From contig NZ_RQET01000004.1 in the NCBI RefSeq assembly GCF_004769195.1, forward strand, positions 310,001 through 374,000: DNA of 64,000 bases, in the 5' to 3' direction. Every line of letters starts with the position of its first letter. Positions within the stretch are counted from its first letter, which is position 1. A program made the translations under genes and the position numbers. Shown one piece after another: positions 25,223 to 36,327 of the stretch. The notes below the pieces were generated by a model, which was not told where the DNA came from, ran no database searches, and worked only from the letters and a program-made list of their open reading frames with translations. The stretch is from Leptospira fletcheri. GTDB taxonomy: Bacteria; Spirochaetota; Leptospiria; Leptospirales; Leptospiraceae.

Positions 25223-28193
25223 CCGATTTCTTTCCCTCGGAAACTTTGTATTTTCCGTAAAGCGTATTCATTAAAATTAATATTCCCCCTACTCCCAAGA
25301 AAACGAAAGCACGAGTGATCGTAGATGATTTGGAAAGATCCCAAAAAATCAGACGCAAGAGACAAAGCATCATGGCCGTCAATGATACGTATCTGAAATG
25401 GCTTTCCCTCAAAAAAAGCCCGACTAAAAATACCACGAACACTTCAGTCATCCAAAGTAAAGTCAGGAAAGCCGTATCGAAACTCCAGAATAGGAATAAG
25501 GCTACCGTGATAAAAAGCGGATAGAAGATCATCATATTGACCCTCGAATCTATTTTTCCGGCGAAACGGTCCACCAGAAGGGGGAAGCCTTCCGACGATT
25601 GCGGCAGAAAAGAAGGTCTTAGATAGATCAGAATCAGATAACCCGTTTGGAAAAACAGAGAAACGAGTCCTCCCACCCATTCCTGGTCCGCCCAAAAAAT
25701 GGACGGGGTGGCATTGGAACTAGATAGGAAAGCAGTATGTCCGCAAGAAAGCCAAAATAACACCAAAGAATAGAAATGGAATCTGGAAACGGACAAGGCG
25801 GTTCTACTCACTGCCTCCGTCAAAAATGCGAGTAGGATCCAAGCAACCGGTAACCATGTGTTCGGGACTTCCAAAGAAACGGCCGTAATCAAAACGACCA
25901 GAGCTAACTCCCAAAACAAAGGCAGGCAATTTCGAAACCAAATCGGATTCTCTTCTACCAAAGGGAAGGAGCTAGAGGCCCAATAAACGAAAGCGCATAT
26001 CGCGAAAATCTGCACCAGCAAACGAACTTTTAGGAAACCGACGGAAAACTCGGATTGCAGATGGACCAGGATATGAGCACCTAAGAATAAACCCGCAAAG
26101 ACCAGTGCAAAGGAAGCCCAAATCGGAGCGGCTTCCGAAAATCCTCTTTTCCAACCGATCGACAAACTTCCCTTTTTCTCGATTAGAAATCGATAAAATT
26201 CTAGATAGAATAGCGAGAACAAAAGCCAAACGATTCCCGGAAGAAAGGAGGACGTCGGGTTTCCTAACACGAATATTTGCAAAGCTAAATGGAGCGAAAA
26301 TAAGATGACGCCGGGTTGCGACAAATATCTTTCCCCGGCGTCGGCACCTCGGATTTTCGATAATGGAATTGCGGAGAAGCAAAAGAAAATGACGGGGAGA
26401 GCCCGCAAAAATCGATCTACCTCCCCTATATTTTCCCACGAAGAAAACACCAGGAAATGGATGGCGATCGTAAAAGGAAACATTCCCATGCCCAAACCGT
26501 TCCAGTTCGTTCTTTGGCGTAAAAAAAGCAGGAGAATCCCGAGACAGGAAAGGATCCATAAATCGCGGATTCCGCCCGCAGTCTCGAAACAGAGCGCTGA
26601 GACCAAAAAGCCGCAGAGAATCCCGGCGGGAGAAACTTTCAATTTTTCGGATAATCCGTATATATCATCCCACGAGTTCAATCTATCCGAATATCGGGTA
26701 CTATCCAGAATCTGAATCGCGAGAGAAAGGGAGATCATTCCTAAAGACGTAGAGAAGCAAAGGAAAGATCTTAGATCCCCGTTCTCTTCCGTCTTATAGA
26801 ACCATAATAAAACCAAAAAGAAAAAAAGAGAAAAATGAAGTAGGGCGCCCCCGACTCTCATAAGAGTTTTCTCTTTTTCCTCCGAAGCTACGAAGAAGAA
26901 GGAGAAAAAAAGAAAGCTTAAAATCAAATTTACGGATAAATAATGTAATTCCCATCTACTTAAAAATACGACGCCTAAACAGGCAATTCCCAAGGAAACG
27001 AGAGTGTCCGTCAGATACAACCAGCGTATGCCGACGGTTCTCGCCCTTCTCGCATGCAAGAAAACAAAAATAGCCGCAAGAACAAGAATAGGAGCGTTCC
27101 ATTTAGAGCCGGTAGCATAGAATGCAAAACCTATTGCAGTCGCAAACCAAGAGATAAAATGACTGAGAAAAGCGAACTTATCGAACTTCTGCGAAGAATA
27201 AACCTTCCGATAATGGACCAAAACGGAAACGGAACCGACCAAAAGGGTACCGATCATCCCATACATCCTACCTACGGATTCCGGACTTGCACCGGAGGAA
27301 AATACGTGCTCTCTGTAAAGAAAGTTGATCGCAGCAAAGGAAAGTACGCTATAGATGAGATGATATTCCCATTGGGATCGATAGGACAAAAACAAACCGA
27401 AAACGGAGACGCCGATAGCAACACCGTAGACCAGATCCGTCATCGGCAAAATCGCCAACGCGAGCAAACTCAGAACGATATGAAGACTGGCAAACTTTTG
27501 AAATGAGGCAAACCAAGCCAAGGACAGATTGACAAAGACTCCGAGTAAAACTAGCAGCAATCCTAAAGATTCGGTCTCGACCCATTTCATTCCCTGAAAA
27601 GAAACGGAACCTAAACAGGCAAAAAGCACAACCGCACCGGCAGCGCTTCTAAGCCAATAGGCGATCTGTTTCCAAAATTCTCTCGTACTAAGATAGATCG
27701 AACACGCAAACAGTCCGCCAGCGATTCCTAATACCATAAGGAACCGGAGAAAAGGGGACATCTTTAAGGCGGCATAAATTCCTAGGAAGCCGACCCCCAT
27801 TACCAAAATGACTGTTCCGAAAATCCCCGTCCAATTCTGAGCCAAGGACTTTTCGATTTTTTCCCAAAGGGGAGACTTCCAAAAAGAAGCAAGGGATCGG
27901 CTCGGTGCGGAGTCTGCAGGCTCCAAAATCGGAGAAGGCTCTCGTTTTTTCGGGAATTCGGGGACCGGAGGAGGCAAGGTCGTCAGAGTTGATTTTTTCT
28001 CCCGAACGGGGCCTTGTGTCTTTTGGGTCTCCTTTGAGACCGAAACGAATTTTTCAGATTCCAATTCGTCGATCCGACTCTCCAACTCCTTCAATCTTCC
28101 TTTCAATTCCTTTACCCTCGCCCCCAAAAGGAGGGGATAAACGAAGAAAAAGATCATAACCAAAAAGCCAATAAAACCGAAAAATTCCAACAT
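25212..28193 (-). CDS. DUF2339 giant polytopic membrane protein
   Basis: 993 residues. After an N-terminal span and a coiled 'RVKELKGRLKELESRIDELE' segment comes a Pro/Ser/Lys linker. About 25 hydrophobic segments then run to the C-terminus. This layout (short coiled coil, linker, 20-30 spans) is the DUF2339 family. 'SLAQNWTGIFGTVILVMGVG' at the start of the membrane part is a typical signature. Function is unknown; position before an M48 protease suggests an envelope role. The product is far longer than its neighbours; no frameshift is seen. Confidence 0.8.
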   Translation of the reverse strand: MLEFFGFIGFLVMIFFFVYPLLLGARVKELKGRLKELESRIDELESEKFVSVSKETQKTQGPVREKKSTLTTLPPPVPEFPKKREPSPILEPADSAPSRSLASFWKSPLWEKIEKSLAQNWTGIFGTVILVMGVGFLGIYAALKMSPFLRFLMVLGIAGGLFACSIYLSTREFWKQIAYWLRSAAGAVVLFACLGSVSFQGMKWVETESLGLLLVLLGVFVNLSLAWFASFQKFASLHIVLSLLALAILPMTDLVYGVAIGVSVFGLFLSYRSQWEYHLIYSVLSFAAINFLYREHVFSSGASPESVGRMYGMIGTLLVGSVSVLVHYRKVYSSQKFDKFAFLSHFISWFATAIGFAFYATGSKWNAPILVLAAIFVFLHARRARTVGIRWLYLTDTLVSLGIACLGVVFLSRWELHYLSVNLILSFLFFSFFFVASEEKEKTLMRVGGALLHFSLFFFLVLLWFYKTEENGDLRSFLCFSTSLGMISLSLAIQILDSTRYSDRLNSWDDIYGLSEKLKVSPAGILCGFLVSALCFETAGGIRDLWILSCLGILLLFLRQRTNWNGLGMGMFPFTIAIHFLVFSSWENIGEVDRFLRALPVIFFCFSAIPLSKIRGADAGERYLSQPGVILFSLHLALQIFVLGNPTSSFLPGIVWLLFSLFYLEFYRFLIEKKGSLSIGWKRGFSEAAPIWASFALVFAGLFLGAHILVHLQSEFSVGFLKVRLLVQIFAICAFVYWASSSFPLVEENPIWFRNCLPLFWELALVVLITAVSLEVPNTWLPVAWILLAFLTEAVSRTALSVSRFHFYSLVLFWLSCGHTAFLSSSNATPSIFWADQEWVGGLVSLFFQTGYLILIYLRPSFLPQSSEGFPLLVDRFAGKIDSRVNMMIFYPLFITVALFLFWSFDTAFLTLLWMTEVFVVFLVGLFLRESHFRYVSLTAMMLCLLRLIFWDLSKSSTITRAFVFLGVGGILILMNTLYGKYKVSEGKKSDVQ

Positions 28194-28392
28194 CGAGCTT
28201 TCGATTTAAGAAGAAACGACAAACTTGTAAATTTATTTTTGTATTTTGAACGCCTTTCACACGGTTTAAAAACCCTCTAACCGAAGGATTCCATCGGGTA
28301 AAAAACTGGCCTATCCCTAAAGAGAAAGAATCCACGTTAGATAATCTATCCGCTCCGAGGGGGCATTGGAGTTTTCGAAAATAACCGTTCGG

Positions 28393-28412
28393 ACAGAAAA
28401 AATGGTTTCTGT
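28393..28412 (+). promoter_or_regulatory. Inverted repeat upstream of the multi-PAS kinase
   Basis: ACAGAAA (28393-28399) and TTTCTGT (28406-28412) are exact inverted repeats with spacer AAATGG, 50 bases before the kinase start, within the 268-base divergent gap. This could be a dimeric repressor site. Nothing else in the gap (28194-28461) is clearly recognisable. Confidence 0.4.
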
Positions 28413-28461
28413 ACCCTTGGATACTGCTATCTTCTAGGAAACACGCCTGGACGATCCTAGA

Positions 28462-31400
28462 TTGAATCCGAAAGAATTTGAATCCGAATTTCTATTACAG
28501 ATTTTCGAAATTTCTCCCGAGGCCATCCTCATAACGGACCTAAACGGAACCGTGCAGAAAGCGAATCAGGCGTTCTTCAATCTATTCGGATATTCCGAAT
28601 CGGAATCTTTGTCCTTAAATCTTCGGGATTTTTTGAGACTAAACGCGGCCGCCCTAGAATCAGTTCAAAGTTTAGAATTAGAAATTCCTCATAAGAACGG
28701 AAAATTTCTGCCAGTATCGCTAAAATTGCATATTAGCGATACTGCCGAAGAAAAGAAAAAAACCGTTTGCGCCTTTTTTCGAGAAGTAACCGGAGCCGGA
28801 TCCTCTGAATCCCGCGATCTCCGGTCCACCAAAGAAAATTGGGAAGCGTTAAAGCAGGTTTTCGATTTAAATCCACTGCCCATGTCGATCTCCGAAATCG
28901 ATTCCGGAAAACTGATCGATGTCAACGAACGCTTTTCCCAAGAAGTCGGATACTCGTTGGAAGAGTTGATCGGAAAGGAAACTACCGATCTCGGAATTTG
29001 GGAGAACAACGAGCGAAGACAAGAAATCATCGAAAGACTGCATAAGGAAAAATCCGTCAGCAATATCGAATTGCTCTTTCGAAGGAAATCGGGAGAGGAA
29101 TTCTGGGGACTCTTCTCCGCGCAAATCATCGAGTACAAAGGACGACCTGTCTTACTAACGATCACCGCTCCTATATCGGAACGAATCCGGGAGGAAAGAG
29201 AAAAAAGAAAACTCCTGGAAGATATGCGGGAAAACCAGGAGATTCTGGATCAGATCATACGTTTAAATCCTTCCGCAATCACACTTTCCAAAGCGGACGG
29301 AACGTATCTCGAAGTGAACGACCTTTTTCTGGAGTATTTGGGAAAACCGAAGGAAATGGTTCTAGGAAAAACTCCCGTCGAATTAGGAATCTATTACGAC
29401 CTGAATGACAGAGAAAAGGTGCTAGCGGGACTAAGACAGGACGGGATCGTCAAGAATTTAGAAATCAATATGGAAACCGTCGACGGTAAAATCCGTCCGG
29501 TTCTCTTCTCGGCACGCATGCTCGAATCTAGAGGAGAAAAGAAAATCCTCGCGATCGGATTGGATATCACCGATATCAAGGAGTCCAGGGAAAGATTGGA
29601 ATCCTTAGCCAAAGAGTTGGAAAAAAGTCGGGAATTATTTCAGAGACTTTTTCAGCTCATCCCTTCCGCAGTAACTCTAACCGATTTGGAAACTAGAGTC
29701 GTAGTGGACGTGAACGAACGTTTTCTGGAACTTACCCGATTTTCAAGGGACGAGGTTTTAGGAAAGAACTCCGCGGATATGGGAATTTGGGATTTTGTAC
29801 CTGAGTTCCGCGAATCCGTATATAAGTTGCTCGAATCCAGGAGCGAAGTCACCGGGTTGGAATCGATATTTAAAACGAAAGACGGCCTCTCCATACCGGT
29901 TTTATATTCCGGAAGAATCGTAGTTTTAAACGATCGACCACACTTAATTTCCGTTTGTACGGACATTTCGGAAAGAAAGAAAGCGGAAGAGGAAGCCCGC
30001 AGATTAAACGAAGAGATATTATTCAACAAAGATCTGTTCGAAAAGATGTTCGAGCTCAATCCGGCAGCGGTCAGTCTTTCCGAATTGGAAACCGGAATTT
30101 ATAGACAGGTAAACCATAACTACTGCGAATTGATCGGATTCCCAAGAGAAAAAGTCGTCGGAAGATCCTCTCTCGAACTCGGCATTTGGCTGACGAACGT
30201 AGACCGACAAGCTCTCGTCGCAGAATTGAAAGAGAAAGGTTGGACCGGTAGTATAGAAGCCACGATCCGACATTCGGACGGAACGGAAAGGCAAGTGTTA
30301 TCGGGAAATCGTGTATTTCCTGTGAACGGTAAAATGATGCTACTCGCTCTCTTGATAGATATCACGGAAAAGAAGAGAGTAGAATCCGAGCGCGACGAAT
30401 ACATGGCTAAGATGTTGGAGAGCAAAGAACTCTTCGAACGGGTATTCGAAATGAACCCCGATACGATCACTATCTCCGAATTAAGCACGGGAAGATATAT
30501 CAGCGTAAACGAAAGATTTACAGAGATGCTCCAGTACTCTAAAGAAGAAGCGATCGGAAAAACTTCTGTAGAACTGGGAATCTGGTCGAGTTCCGTAAGA
30601 AAGGAGATCGTGAATAATCTGAACCAAAAAGGATTAACACGGGAGATGGACGTAAAACTCATCCGAAAAGACGGATCCATGGTGGATGTTATCTTCTCAG
30701 GGCGGGTAGTTCATCTAGGGAAATCCCCCGCTCTGATCGCTATTACGAGAGACGTGACTCTTTCCAAACTTGCCGCCAAGGAAAAGGAAGAGCAGGCCCA
30801 AAGACTTTCCCGACAGGCAAAAGCTTTCCTTGAAATGGCCACGGACCCGGAATTCGCTTCCGGAAATCTGGATCTAGGGGCTAAAAAAATCTGCCGAATG
30901 GCTGCCGATACTTTAGATTGTGACCGGGCGTCGATCTGGATATTCGAACTGCGTAACAAGGAAACTTGGAGGATGATCGCCGGCTGGGACCGAAAAGCCG
31001 GTTCTTATTCGGAGACGGGCTCAATGAGAATTTCCGATTTTCCGAATTTCTTTGCAGCGATAAAAACGGATCGCTTCATCGACGCAAAAGATGCGATCCA
31101 CGACCCTCGAACTTTCGAATTCGCGGAATCTTACAGTATTCCTTTAGAGATAACCTCCATACTGGACGTTCCGATTTTTCTTAGAGGAGAAGTGATAGGT
31201 GTGATTTGCATGGAACATAGAGGTCCGATGCGGGAATGGAAAGGATACGAATCTCAATTCTCCGTAACGGTAGCAGAGCAGATCACCCAGCTTTTGCTGA
31301 ACGCGGAGAGATCGGCGGCAAAAATGGATTTGGAGAAAGCGGTAACCGTTCGTACTTCCGAACTCGCCTCCGCTTTGGACAATCTTCGCAAAACCCAGGA

Positions 31401-32370
31401 CCAACTGATTCTATCCGAAAAAATGGCCGCTTTAGGACAATTGGTCGCCGGGATCGCTCACGAAATCAATAATCCTCTCGGCGCCATATCCGCTTTAAGC
31501 GGTGAATTGAAAGCTTACTTGAATTCTGCTGCAGATCGCCTGGAAAAATTGGGAACGACTCTAGCTTCCGTCAATCCGACGTTGATCCATTCGCTTTCCA
31601 ATTTTATCCGCTACGGAATAGAGAATAAGGAATCTCCTCCCTCCCGAGAAGAAAGACGAATTTTGCTAAAGGAAATCAAAACAAAGCTGGCCGAATTCGG
31701 ATTCGAGAATCCCTACTATCTCGCCGATCGATTGACTGACGTAGGAATGCAGTCCGCCTTGAAAGAGTTTCCGGAACTCCTTGAGAATCCGATCAACTTT
31801 CCCTTAGTCGATTTTGCCATAGACGAAGTTCAAACTTACAAAAACGTAATTTCCATCCGTCTAGCGGTCGATCGAACCTCGAAAATCGTCTATGCCTTGA
31901 AGAATTATGCACATATAGATCTGGGCGGAAGAAAGGTGGAAACGGACTTGGCGGAAAATATAGAAACCGTCCTGACCATATATCACAATCAAATCAAGAA
32001 CGGTGTCGAAGTGGAATTGGATTTTCCGATTCGACCGAAAGTCCCCGCTTTCCCGGACGATCTCTTACAGGTTTGGACCAATTTGATTTATAATTCGTTA
32101 CAAGCGATGAAGTTCAAAGGCAAAATCTGGATTGCGATCCGGGATTCCAACGAAGATGTAACCGTTTCGATAAAGGACAACGGCCCCGGAATTTCCCCGG
32201 ACGTAAAAGCTAAGATTTTCGACCCGTTCTTCACTACCAAAGGACCGGGAGAGGGTAGCGGATTAGGTCTGGACATATCGAGAAGAATCATATTGAAGCA
32301 CGGAGGAAGAATGGAGTTCGAATCCAAACAAGGCGAGACCGTTTTCAAAGTGATCCTTCCGAAATCATGA
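28462..32370 (+). CDS. Multi-PAS hybrid-type sensor histidine kinase (six PAS, one GAF)
   Basis: 1302 residues from a TTG start; no ATG or strong Shine-Dalgarno is near, so the start is uncertain. PAS units begin near residues 12, 134, 265, 395, 528 and 660. The last five repeat about every 131 residues, with the recurring 'LNPxxxxxSxxxxGxxxxVN' and 'GKxxxELGIW' blocks. A GAF domain follows (~790-950), then '[15 protein letters not shown]' with the phospho-acceptor His at about residue 1000. An unusually long insertion (~110 residues) lies before the ATPase domain, which has 'NSLQAM', 'DNGPGIS' and '[10 protein letters not shown]'. No membrane span or receiver domain is present, so it is a cytosolic sensor. 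It is followed 44 bases on by a PhoD-like gene. Confidence 0.9.
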   Translation: MNPKEFESEFLLQIFEISPEAILITDLNGTVQKANQAFFNLFGYSESESLSLNLRDFLRLNAAALESVQSLELEIPHKNGKFLPVSLKLHISDTAEEKKKTVCAFFREVTGAGSSESRDLRSTKENWEALKQVFDLNPLPMSISEIDSGKLIDVNERFSQEVGYSLEELIGKETTDLGIWENNERRQEIIERLHKEKSVSNIELLFRRKSGEEFWGLFSAQIIEYKGRPVLLTITAPISERIREEREKRKLLEDMRENQEILDQIIRLNPSAITLSKADGTYLEVNDLFLEYLGKPKEMVLGKTPVELGIYYDLNDREKVLAGLRQDGIVKNLEINMETVDGKIRPVLFSARMLESRGEKKILAIGLDITDIKESRERLESLAKELEKSRELFQRLFQLIPSAVTLTDLETRVVVDVNERFLELTRFSRDEVLGKNSADMGIWDFVPEFRESVYKLLESRSEVTGLESIFKTKDGLSIPVLYSGRIVVLNDRPHLISVCTDISERKKAEEEARRLNEEILFNKDLFEKMFELNPAAVSLSELETGIYRQVNHNYCELIGFPREKVVGRSSLELGIWLTNVDRQALVAELKEKGWTGSIEATIRHSDGTERQVLSGNRVFPVNGKMMLLALLIDITEKKRVESERDEYMAKMLESKELFERVFEMNPDTITISELSTGRYISVNERFTEMLQYSKEEAIGKTSVELGIWSSSVRKEIVNNLNQKGLTREMDVKLIRKDGSMVDVIFSGRVVHLGKSPALIAITRDVTLSKLAAKEKEEQAQRLSRQAKAFLEMATDPEFASGNLDLGAKKICRMAADTLDCDRASIWIFELRNKETWRMIAGWDRKAGSYSETGSMRISDFPNFFAAIKTDRFIDAKDAIHDPRTFEFAESYSIPLEITSILDVPIFLRGEVIGVICMEHRGPMREWKGYESQFSVTVAEQITQLLLNAERSAAKMDLEKAVTVRTSELASALDNLRKTQDQLILSEKMAALGQLVAGIAHEINNPLGAISALSGELKAYLNSAADRLEKLGTTLASVNPTLIHSLSNFIRYGIENKESPPSREERRILLKEIKTKLAEFGFENPYYLADRLTDVGMQSALKEFPELLENPINFPLVDFAIDEVQTYKNVISIRLAVDRTSKIVYALKNYAHIDLGGRKVETDLAENIETVLTIYHNQIKNGVEVELDFPIRPKVPAFPDDLLQVWTNLIYNSLQAMKFKGKIWIAIRDSNEDVTVSIKDNGPGISPDVKAKIFDPFFTTKGPGEGSGLGLDISRRIILKHGGRMEFESKQGETVFKVILPKS

Positions 32371-32414
32371 CTTTTTTCGTTTGATCCTTCACAGGTTCAA
32401 AGAAAATTTTAGCT

Positions 32415-33755
32415 ATGAATAGGTCGGCCGCAATCTTCGTCATATTTTCTCTAGCTTCGTTTCTTTCCGTCGGAGGCAAAAGCAAAATCCCGACTCAAAC
32501 GGACTCGATCTCCTTGAGGAACGGTCCCATGGTCGGTTACTCGACTCATAAAGAAGTGAAACTATGGGTGCAGACTAAAAACCCCGCAAAAGTCTATGCG
32601 GAATATTTCCCCGTGCAGGATCCGAAGACCAGAAAGAAAACCTCGGAAATCATGACCCGTCACGAAAATGGAAATGTGGCTCATCTAATCGCGGACTTTC
32701 TCGAGCCGGGTACGGTTTATTCCTACATAATTTATGTCGACGATGTGCCCCTAGAGATTCGGAATACGCAGCAATTTCGGACTCTACCGATCTGGATAGG
32801 AAAACAGAACGGTCCGCCGAATTTCCGTTTCGCTCTAGGTAGTTGTTCGTTTATCAACGATCCTAAATACGACACACAACCGAAACCGTACGGAGGAAAC
32901 TACGAGATTTTCCGCTCCATCTTATCCAAAGAACCCGAATTCATGTTATGGATGGGCGACAACATCTATTTGAGGGAACCTGATTGGGACTCCAGAACCG
33001 GTTTTCTGTATCGGTACACGCACCAAAGGGCCGTCCCGGAATTGGCTCCTTTGCTTGCGAGAGTTCACCAATATGCGATTTGGGACGATCACGATTGGGG
33101 GCCGAACGATAGCGATTCCTCGTTTTGGCTCCGGGATACGGCGGAAGAAATGTTCAAACTATTTTGGACGAATCCCAATTATGCGAAACGCGGAATCTAC
33201 GGATCCTTTACCTGGGGAGACGCCCAGTTCTTCTTAATGGACGATAGGACCTTCCGGACCGCGAACGATAATAAGACGGGCAAACGATCCTATCTAGGAG
33301 AAAAACAATTGGATTGGTTGATCAACTCCCTCGCATTTTCCAAATACACATTCAAATTCGTGGTCGTCGGCGGGCAGGTGTTGAATCCTCTCGAGGTCTA
33401 CGAAAACTATTCCACGTACTCCGACGAAAGAAACCGGTTGATCGCCGCCATCCGAAAACTAAAGTTGAAAAACGTGATATTTCTGACCGGAGATAGACAC
33501 TTTACGGAATTGTCCCTACTCGAAGAAAACGGCGAGGAACCTCTCTACGATCTTACCGTTTCTCCCTTAACCTCCTCCACTTATCCGCCGATCACGGAAA
33601 AAAATCCTCTAAGAGTACCGGGAACCCTTGTGGACGACAAACGCAACTTCGGAACGATCGAAGTTTCCGGTCCTTTAAAAAGTCGAAAATTGACCGTTCA
33701 TATATTCGATTTTGCAGGCAAAGAACTTTGGACCCGCGAAATTCTGGCAAAATGA
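32415..33755 (+). CDS. PhoD-like phosphodiesterase / alkaline phosphatase
   Basis: 446 residues. A signal-like N-terminus ([17 protein letters not shown]) precedes an N-terminal fibronectin-like region. The metallophosphatase core has 'FALGSCSF', '[16 protein letters not shown]' (metal-binding Asp), '[13 protein letters not shown]', and '[13 protein letters not shown]' with the last His. These match the PhoD family, which hydrolyses phosphate di- and monoesters outside the cytoplasm with metal ions. The stop overlaps the start of the next gene as ATGA. Confidence 0.88.
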   Translation: MNRSAAIFVIFSLASFLSVGGKSKIPTQTDSISLRNGPMVGYSTHKEVKLWVQTKNPAKVYAEYFPVQDPKTRKKTSEIMTRHENGNVAHLIADFLEPGTVYSYIIYVDDVPLEIRNTQQFRTLPIWIGKQNGPPNFRFALGSCSFINDPKYDTQPKPYGGNYEIFRSILSKEPEFMLWMGDNIYLREPDWDSRTGFLYRYTHQRAVPELAPLLARVHQYAIWDDHDWGPNDSDSSFWLRDTAEEMFKLFWTNPNYAKRGIYGSFTWGDAQFFLMDDRTFRTANDNKTGKRSYLGEKQLDWLINSLAFSKYTFKFVVVGGQVLNPLEVYENYSTYSDERNRLIAAIRKLKLKNVIFLTGDRHFTELSLLEENGEEPLYDLTVSPLTSSTYPPITEKNPLRVPGTLVDDKRNFGTIEVSGPLKSRKLTVHIFDFAGKELWTREILAK

Positions 33756-34573
33756 GACTTATGATTCTGTTCGGAATCCTATTCGGGGCGATTCTTTTGC
33801 TTTGTTCGGCGTTTGTCGTACTACTCTATTACAATCAGCACAAACTGATCTTCTTTCCCGAAATATTGCCGGAGGATTATTCCTATTCATTTCCCGAACC
33901 GTTCGAAGAAGTCGAGCTGCGGTTACCCGACGGGGAAAAGATATATGGATTGTATTTTCGCACGACCTCGGAGTCCAAGGGAACCGTTCTCTATTTCCAT
34001 GGAAATGCGGGAAGCCTACGTACTTGGGGAAGCGTTTCCGAAGACATACTTACCAACGGTTGGGACATTTTAATAACCGACTATAGAGGATACGGAAAAA
34101 GTAGGGCGAATCTCACGGAACGTGGATTGTACGAAGATGCGGAGCGTTGGTATTCTTACCTGAGGAACGAAAGAGGAATTCCTGAAAATCGCATCGTCCT
34201 CTACGGTCGTTCCATAGGAACCGGAGTAGTAGTCGATCTATCCCTGAAAACCGAACCGCGTTTTCTAATCCTGGAAACACCCTATACTTCGATGGTAGAT
34301 CTATCGAAAATTTTCTATCCGTTTCTTCCGAGTACCTTTCTTGCGTTCAAGTTGGATTCGAAATCCAAAATTTCGAAAATCTCCTCCCCGATTTTCATAT
34401 TTCATGGGACGGAGGACGAGATCGTCCCGTATTCCCAAGGAAAGTCTCTTTACGATCTAGCGATTCGGGAAGGAAAAAAAGCCCAGTTTATTCCCGTTGC
34501 GGGAGGAAGTCACAACGATCTCTCCGTTTTTCCGGAATACCGTAGAGAACTGAAACGGATCCTTTCCCGTTAG
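33752..34573 (+). CDS. Membrane-anchored alpha/beta hydrolase (ABHD17/FrsA-like)
   Basis: 273 residues from ATG 33752, which overlaps the PhoD stop (ATGA, 33752-33755), so it is translated from the same transcript. One N-terminal membrane span ([14 protein letters not shown] region) is followed by 'LYFHGNAGS', 'DYRGYGKS' and the nucleophile elbow 'GRSIGTG'. The Asp of 'HGTEDEIVP' and the His of 'GGSHND' complete the triad. It is probably an esterase or thioesterase of the membrane surface; substrate unknown. Confidence 0.85.
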   Translation: MRLMILFGILFGAILLLCSAFVVLLYYNQHKLIFFPEILPEDYSYSFPEPFEEVELRLPDGEKIYGLYFRTTSESKGTVLYFHGNAGSLRTWGSVSEDILTNGWDILITDYRGYGKSRANLTERGLYEDAERWYSYLRNERGIPENRIVLYGRSIGTGVVVDLSLKTEPRFLILETPYTSMVDLSKIFYPFLPSTFLAFKLDSKSKISKISSPIFIFHGTEDEIVPYSQGKSLYDLAIREGKKAQFIPVAGGSHNDLSVFPEYRRELKRILSR

Positions 34574-35286
34574 TTTTGCAAATCGCCCGTCCGTTTATTG
34601 AATCTTTTTAATATATCATCCAAATATTCCACTTGGATTTCTTGGATTTCCATCAGCTTGCGATTTTGATGGGCAATCAGGTAATCAATCTTTTCGTGCA
34701 GAAGTTTGATCTCCAATTCGGCCTTAAGATTAATTTTGTAGTCGTGTTCGCTTCGAGTCCTGTCCTTCTGTTCCTGACGATTCTGGCTCATCATAATGAT
34801 CGGCGCCTGGATCGCCGCTATACAGGAAAGGATCAGGTTCAACAGGATGAACGGATATTCGTCAAAAGGTTTTAAAAGCAGATAACCCGCATTCAAGACG
34901 ATCCAAAGAAGTATGAATCCGAAAAAGGAAAAAATAAAGGTCCAACTCCCGCCGAATTCGGCAATCTTATCCGAAAGTTTTTCGCCGAAAGTAAGTTTAT
35001 GTTCGATGATGGGCTCAATATTTTCGGAAAGGACCTGGTTTTTTTCGATCGAATCTAGGACTTCCTTTTCGATCCGATCCAATTCCTGAGATTCCTCCTG
35101 AACCAAATTGCTAAGGTACTTTCTTTGGAATTCTTTTACCTTTTCCGAAGAAATATAAGAATCCTGTGCCAATCCCGGATACTCCTCTTGTATTTTACGG
35201 AAAATGAATTTCGGAAGCGAACCCGCCCTATAACAATCGTCCGGATCCAATTCTTTTTTCGTTATAAAGCAAACGGCATTCTCCAT
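34570..35286 (-). CDS. DUF1003 family membrane protein
   Basis: 238 residues. The N-terminus has 'MENAVCFITKKELDPDDCYR', a Cys-containing segment typical of some members. Two spans follow with the DUF1003 block 'PFILLNLILSCIAAIQAP', then 'IIMMSQNRQEQKDR', then a helical C-terminus 'ELEIKLLHEKIDYLIAHQN'. Function is unknown; the family is common in bacteria and may relate to stress. The stop overlaps the convergent hydrolase stop (TTAG, 34570-34573). It is last in the minus run after mtnP. Confidence 0.85.
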   Translation of the reverse strand: MENAVCFITKKELDPDDCYRAGSLPKFIFRKIQEEYPGLAQDSYISSEKVKEFQRKYLSNLVQEESQELDRIEKEVLDSIEKNQVLSENIEPIIEHKLTFGEKLSDKIAEFGGSWTFIFSFFGFILLWIVLNAGYLLLKPFDEYPFILLNLILSCIAAIQAPIIMMSQNRQEQKDRTRSEHDYKINLKAELEIKLLHEKIDYLIAHQNRKLMEIQEIQVEYLDDILKRFNKRTGDLQN

Positions 35287-35382
35287 AAAAGTGCTCCTAA
35301 AAAGACATCAACACTGAAGAAGCCTTTCCATCCCGTCTCCCGATCCGAATCAGGACCCGAATCGAAGACGGGATTTCGACCT

Positions 35383-36246
35383 TCAGAAATATTCCGGAAA
35401 CAGAACCTTGAGTTTCGCCACGGTTTCGGAATTTCTCCGTTCGGGCGCCGTAATGATCGAAAACTTAGTGCTATTCTTTAATGATAGATCGTCTCCGTTT
35501 CCTATATCCGAAATTAACGCAGTGAGCAACCTTTTGGCGCTGTCCGCATTTTTTCCCAAGTTAGCCATCACCATTTCCGCAGTGACCGCTTCTTCGTTTT
35601 CTCTCCAACAATCGTAATCCGTAGACATACAGATCATTTGGTATGCGATTTCCGCCTCTCGCGCCAGTTTCGCTTCCGGAAGCACGCTCATATTGATGAT
35701 GTCCGCGCCCCAAGAGCGATACATGTGAGATTCGGCCCGCGTGGAGAAGAGCGGACCTTCCATACAAACCAAAGTTTTGTTTTCATGAATAGGGAGGCCG
35801 ATTTTACCCGCGGCTTTTTTAATCCGGGAACTTAGATTGGAGGAAAAAGGATCCGCAAAAGGAGCGTGAGCGACGACTCCCTTACCGAAGAAGGTCGAAT
35901 CCCTTCCACGAGTCCGGTCTATAATCTGGGACGGAAGCACGAAATCCAAAGGTCGAATCTCTTCGCGGAGACTTCCTACGGAACTAAAGGCAACGATCTC
36001 CTCCACACCTAAAAGTTTCAAAGCGGCGATGTTTGCCTTTCCGGGAACTTCGTGAGGCATCAAAAAATGTCCTACACCGTGTCTCGGAAGGAAAGCTAGG
36101 AGTTTCCCCTGAATCCTACCTATTTTAATACTATCGGAAGGTTTTCCCCAGGGAGTATCGGGAAGTACTTCTTCCACAAGCTCCATGCCTTCCAGGCTAT
36201 AAAGGCCCGTTCCTCCGATAATCGCTACTTTTACCTTAGTAGACAT
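35383..36246 (-). CDS. mtnP: S-methyl-5'-thioadenosine phosphorylase
   Basis: 287 residues. 'AIIGGTGLYSLEGME', 'LPRHGVGHFLMPHEVP', 'CMEGPLFSTRAESHMYRSWG', and 'DYDCWRENEEAVT' with its base-recognising Asp match MTA phosphorylase rather than inosine-specific PNP. 'MSVLPEAKLAREAEI' is a Ser variant of the usual Thr. It phosphorolyses methylthioadenosine to adenine and methylthioribose-1-phosphate for methionine salvage. It sits between a DUF1003 gene and a chemoreceptor gene on the same strand. Confidence 0.92.
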   Translation of the reverse strand: MSTKVKVAIIGGTGLYSLEGMELVEEVLPDTPWGKPSDSIKIGRIQGKLLAFLPRHGVGHFLMPHEVPGKANIAALKLLGVEEIVAFSSVGSLREEIRPLDFVLPSQIIDRTRGRDSTFFGKGVVAHAPFADPFSSNLSSRIKKAAGKIGLPIHENKTLVCMEGPLFSTRAESHMYRSWGADIINMSVLPEAKLAREAEIAYQMICMSTDYDCWRENEEAVTAEMVMANLGKNADSAKRLLTALISDIGNGDDLSLKNSTKFSIITAPERRNSETVAKLKVLFPEYF

Positions 36247-36327
36247 TTCTTTCTCCTCTGCCGCAGTGCGGAAATCGTAACTTCCAAAAATGCGATAGGG
36301 GGTTGGAATGTAAATCTCGACTTGAAT

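Noticed and set aside
35331..35373. TCCCGTCT/AGACGGGA inverted repeat between mtnP and DUF1003 genes
   Set aside because: Loop of 27 bases and no T-run; a weak terminator or chance pairing.
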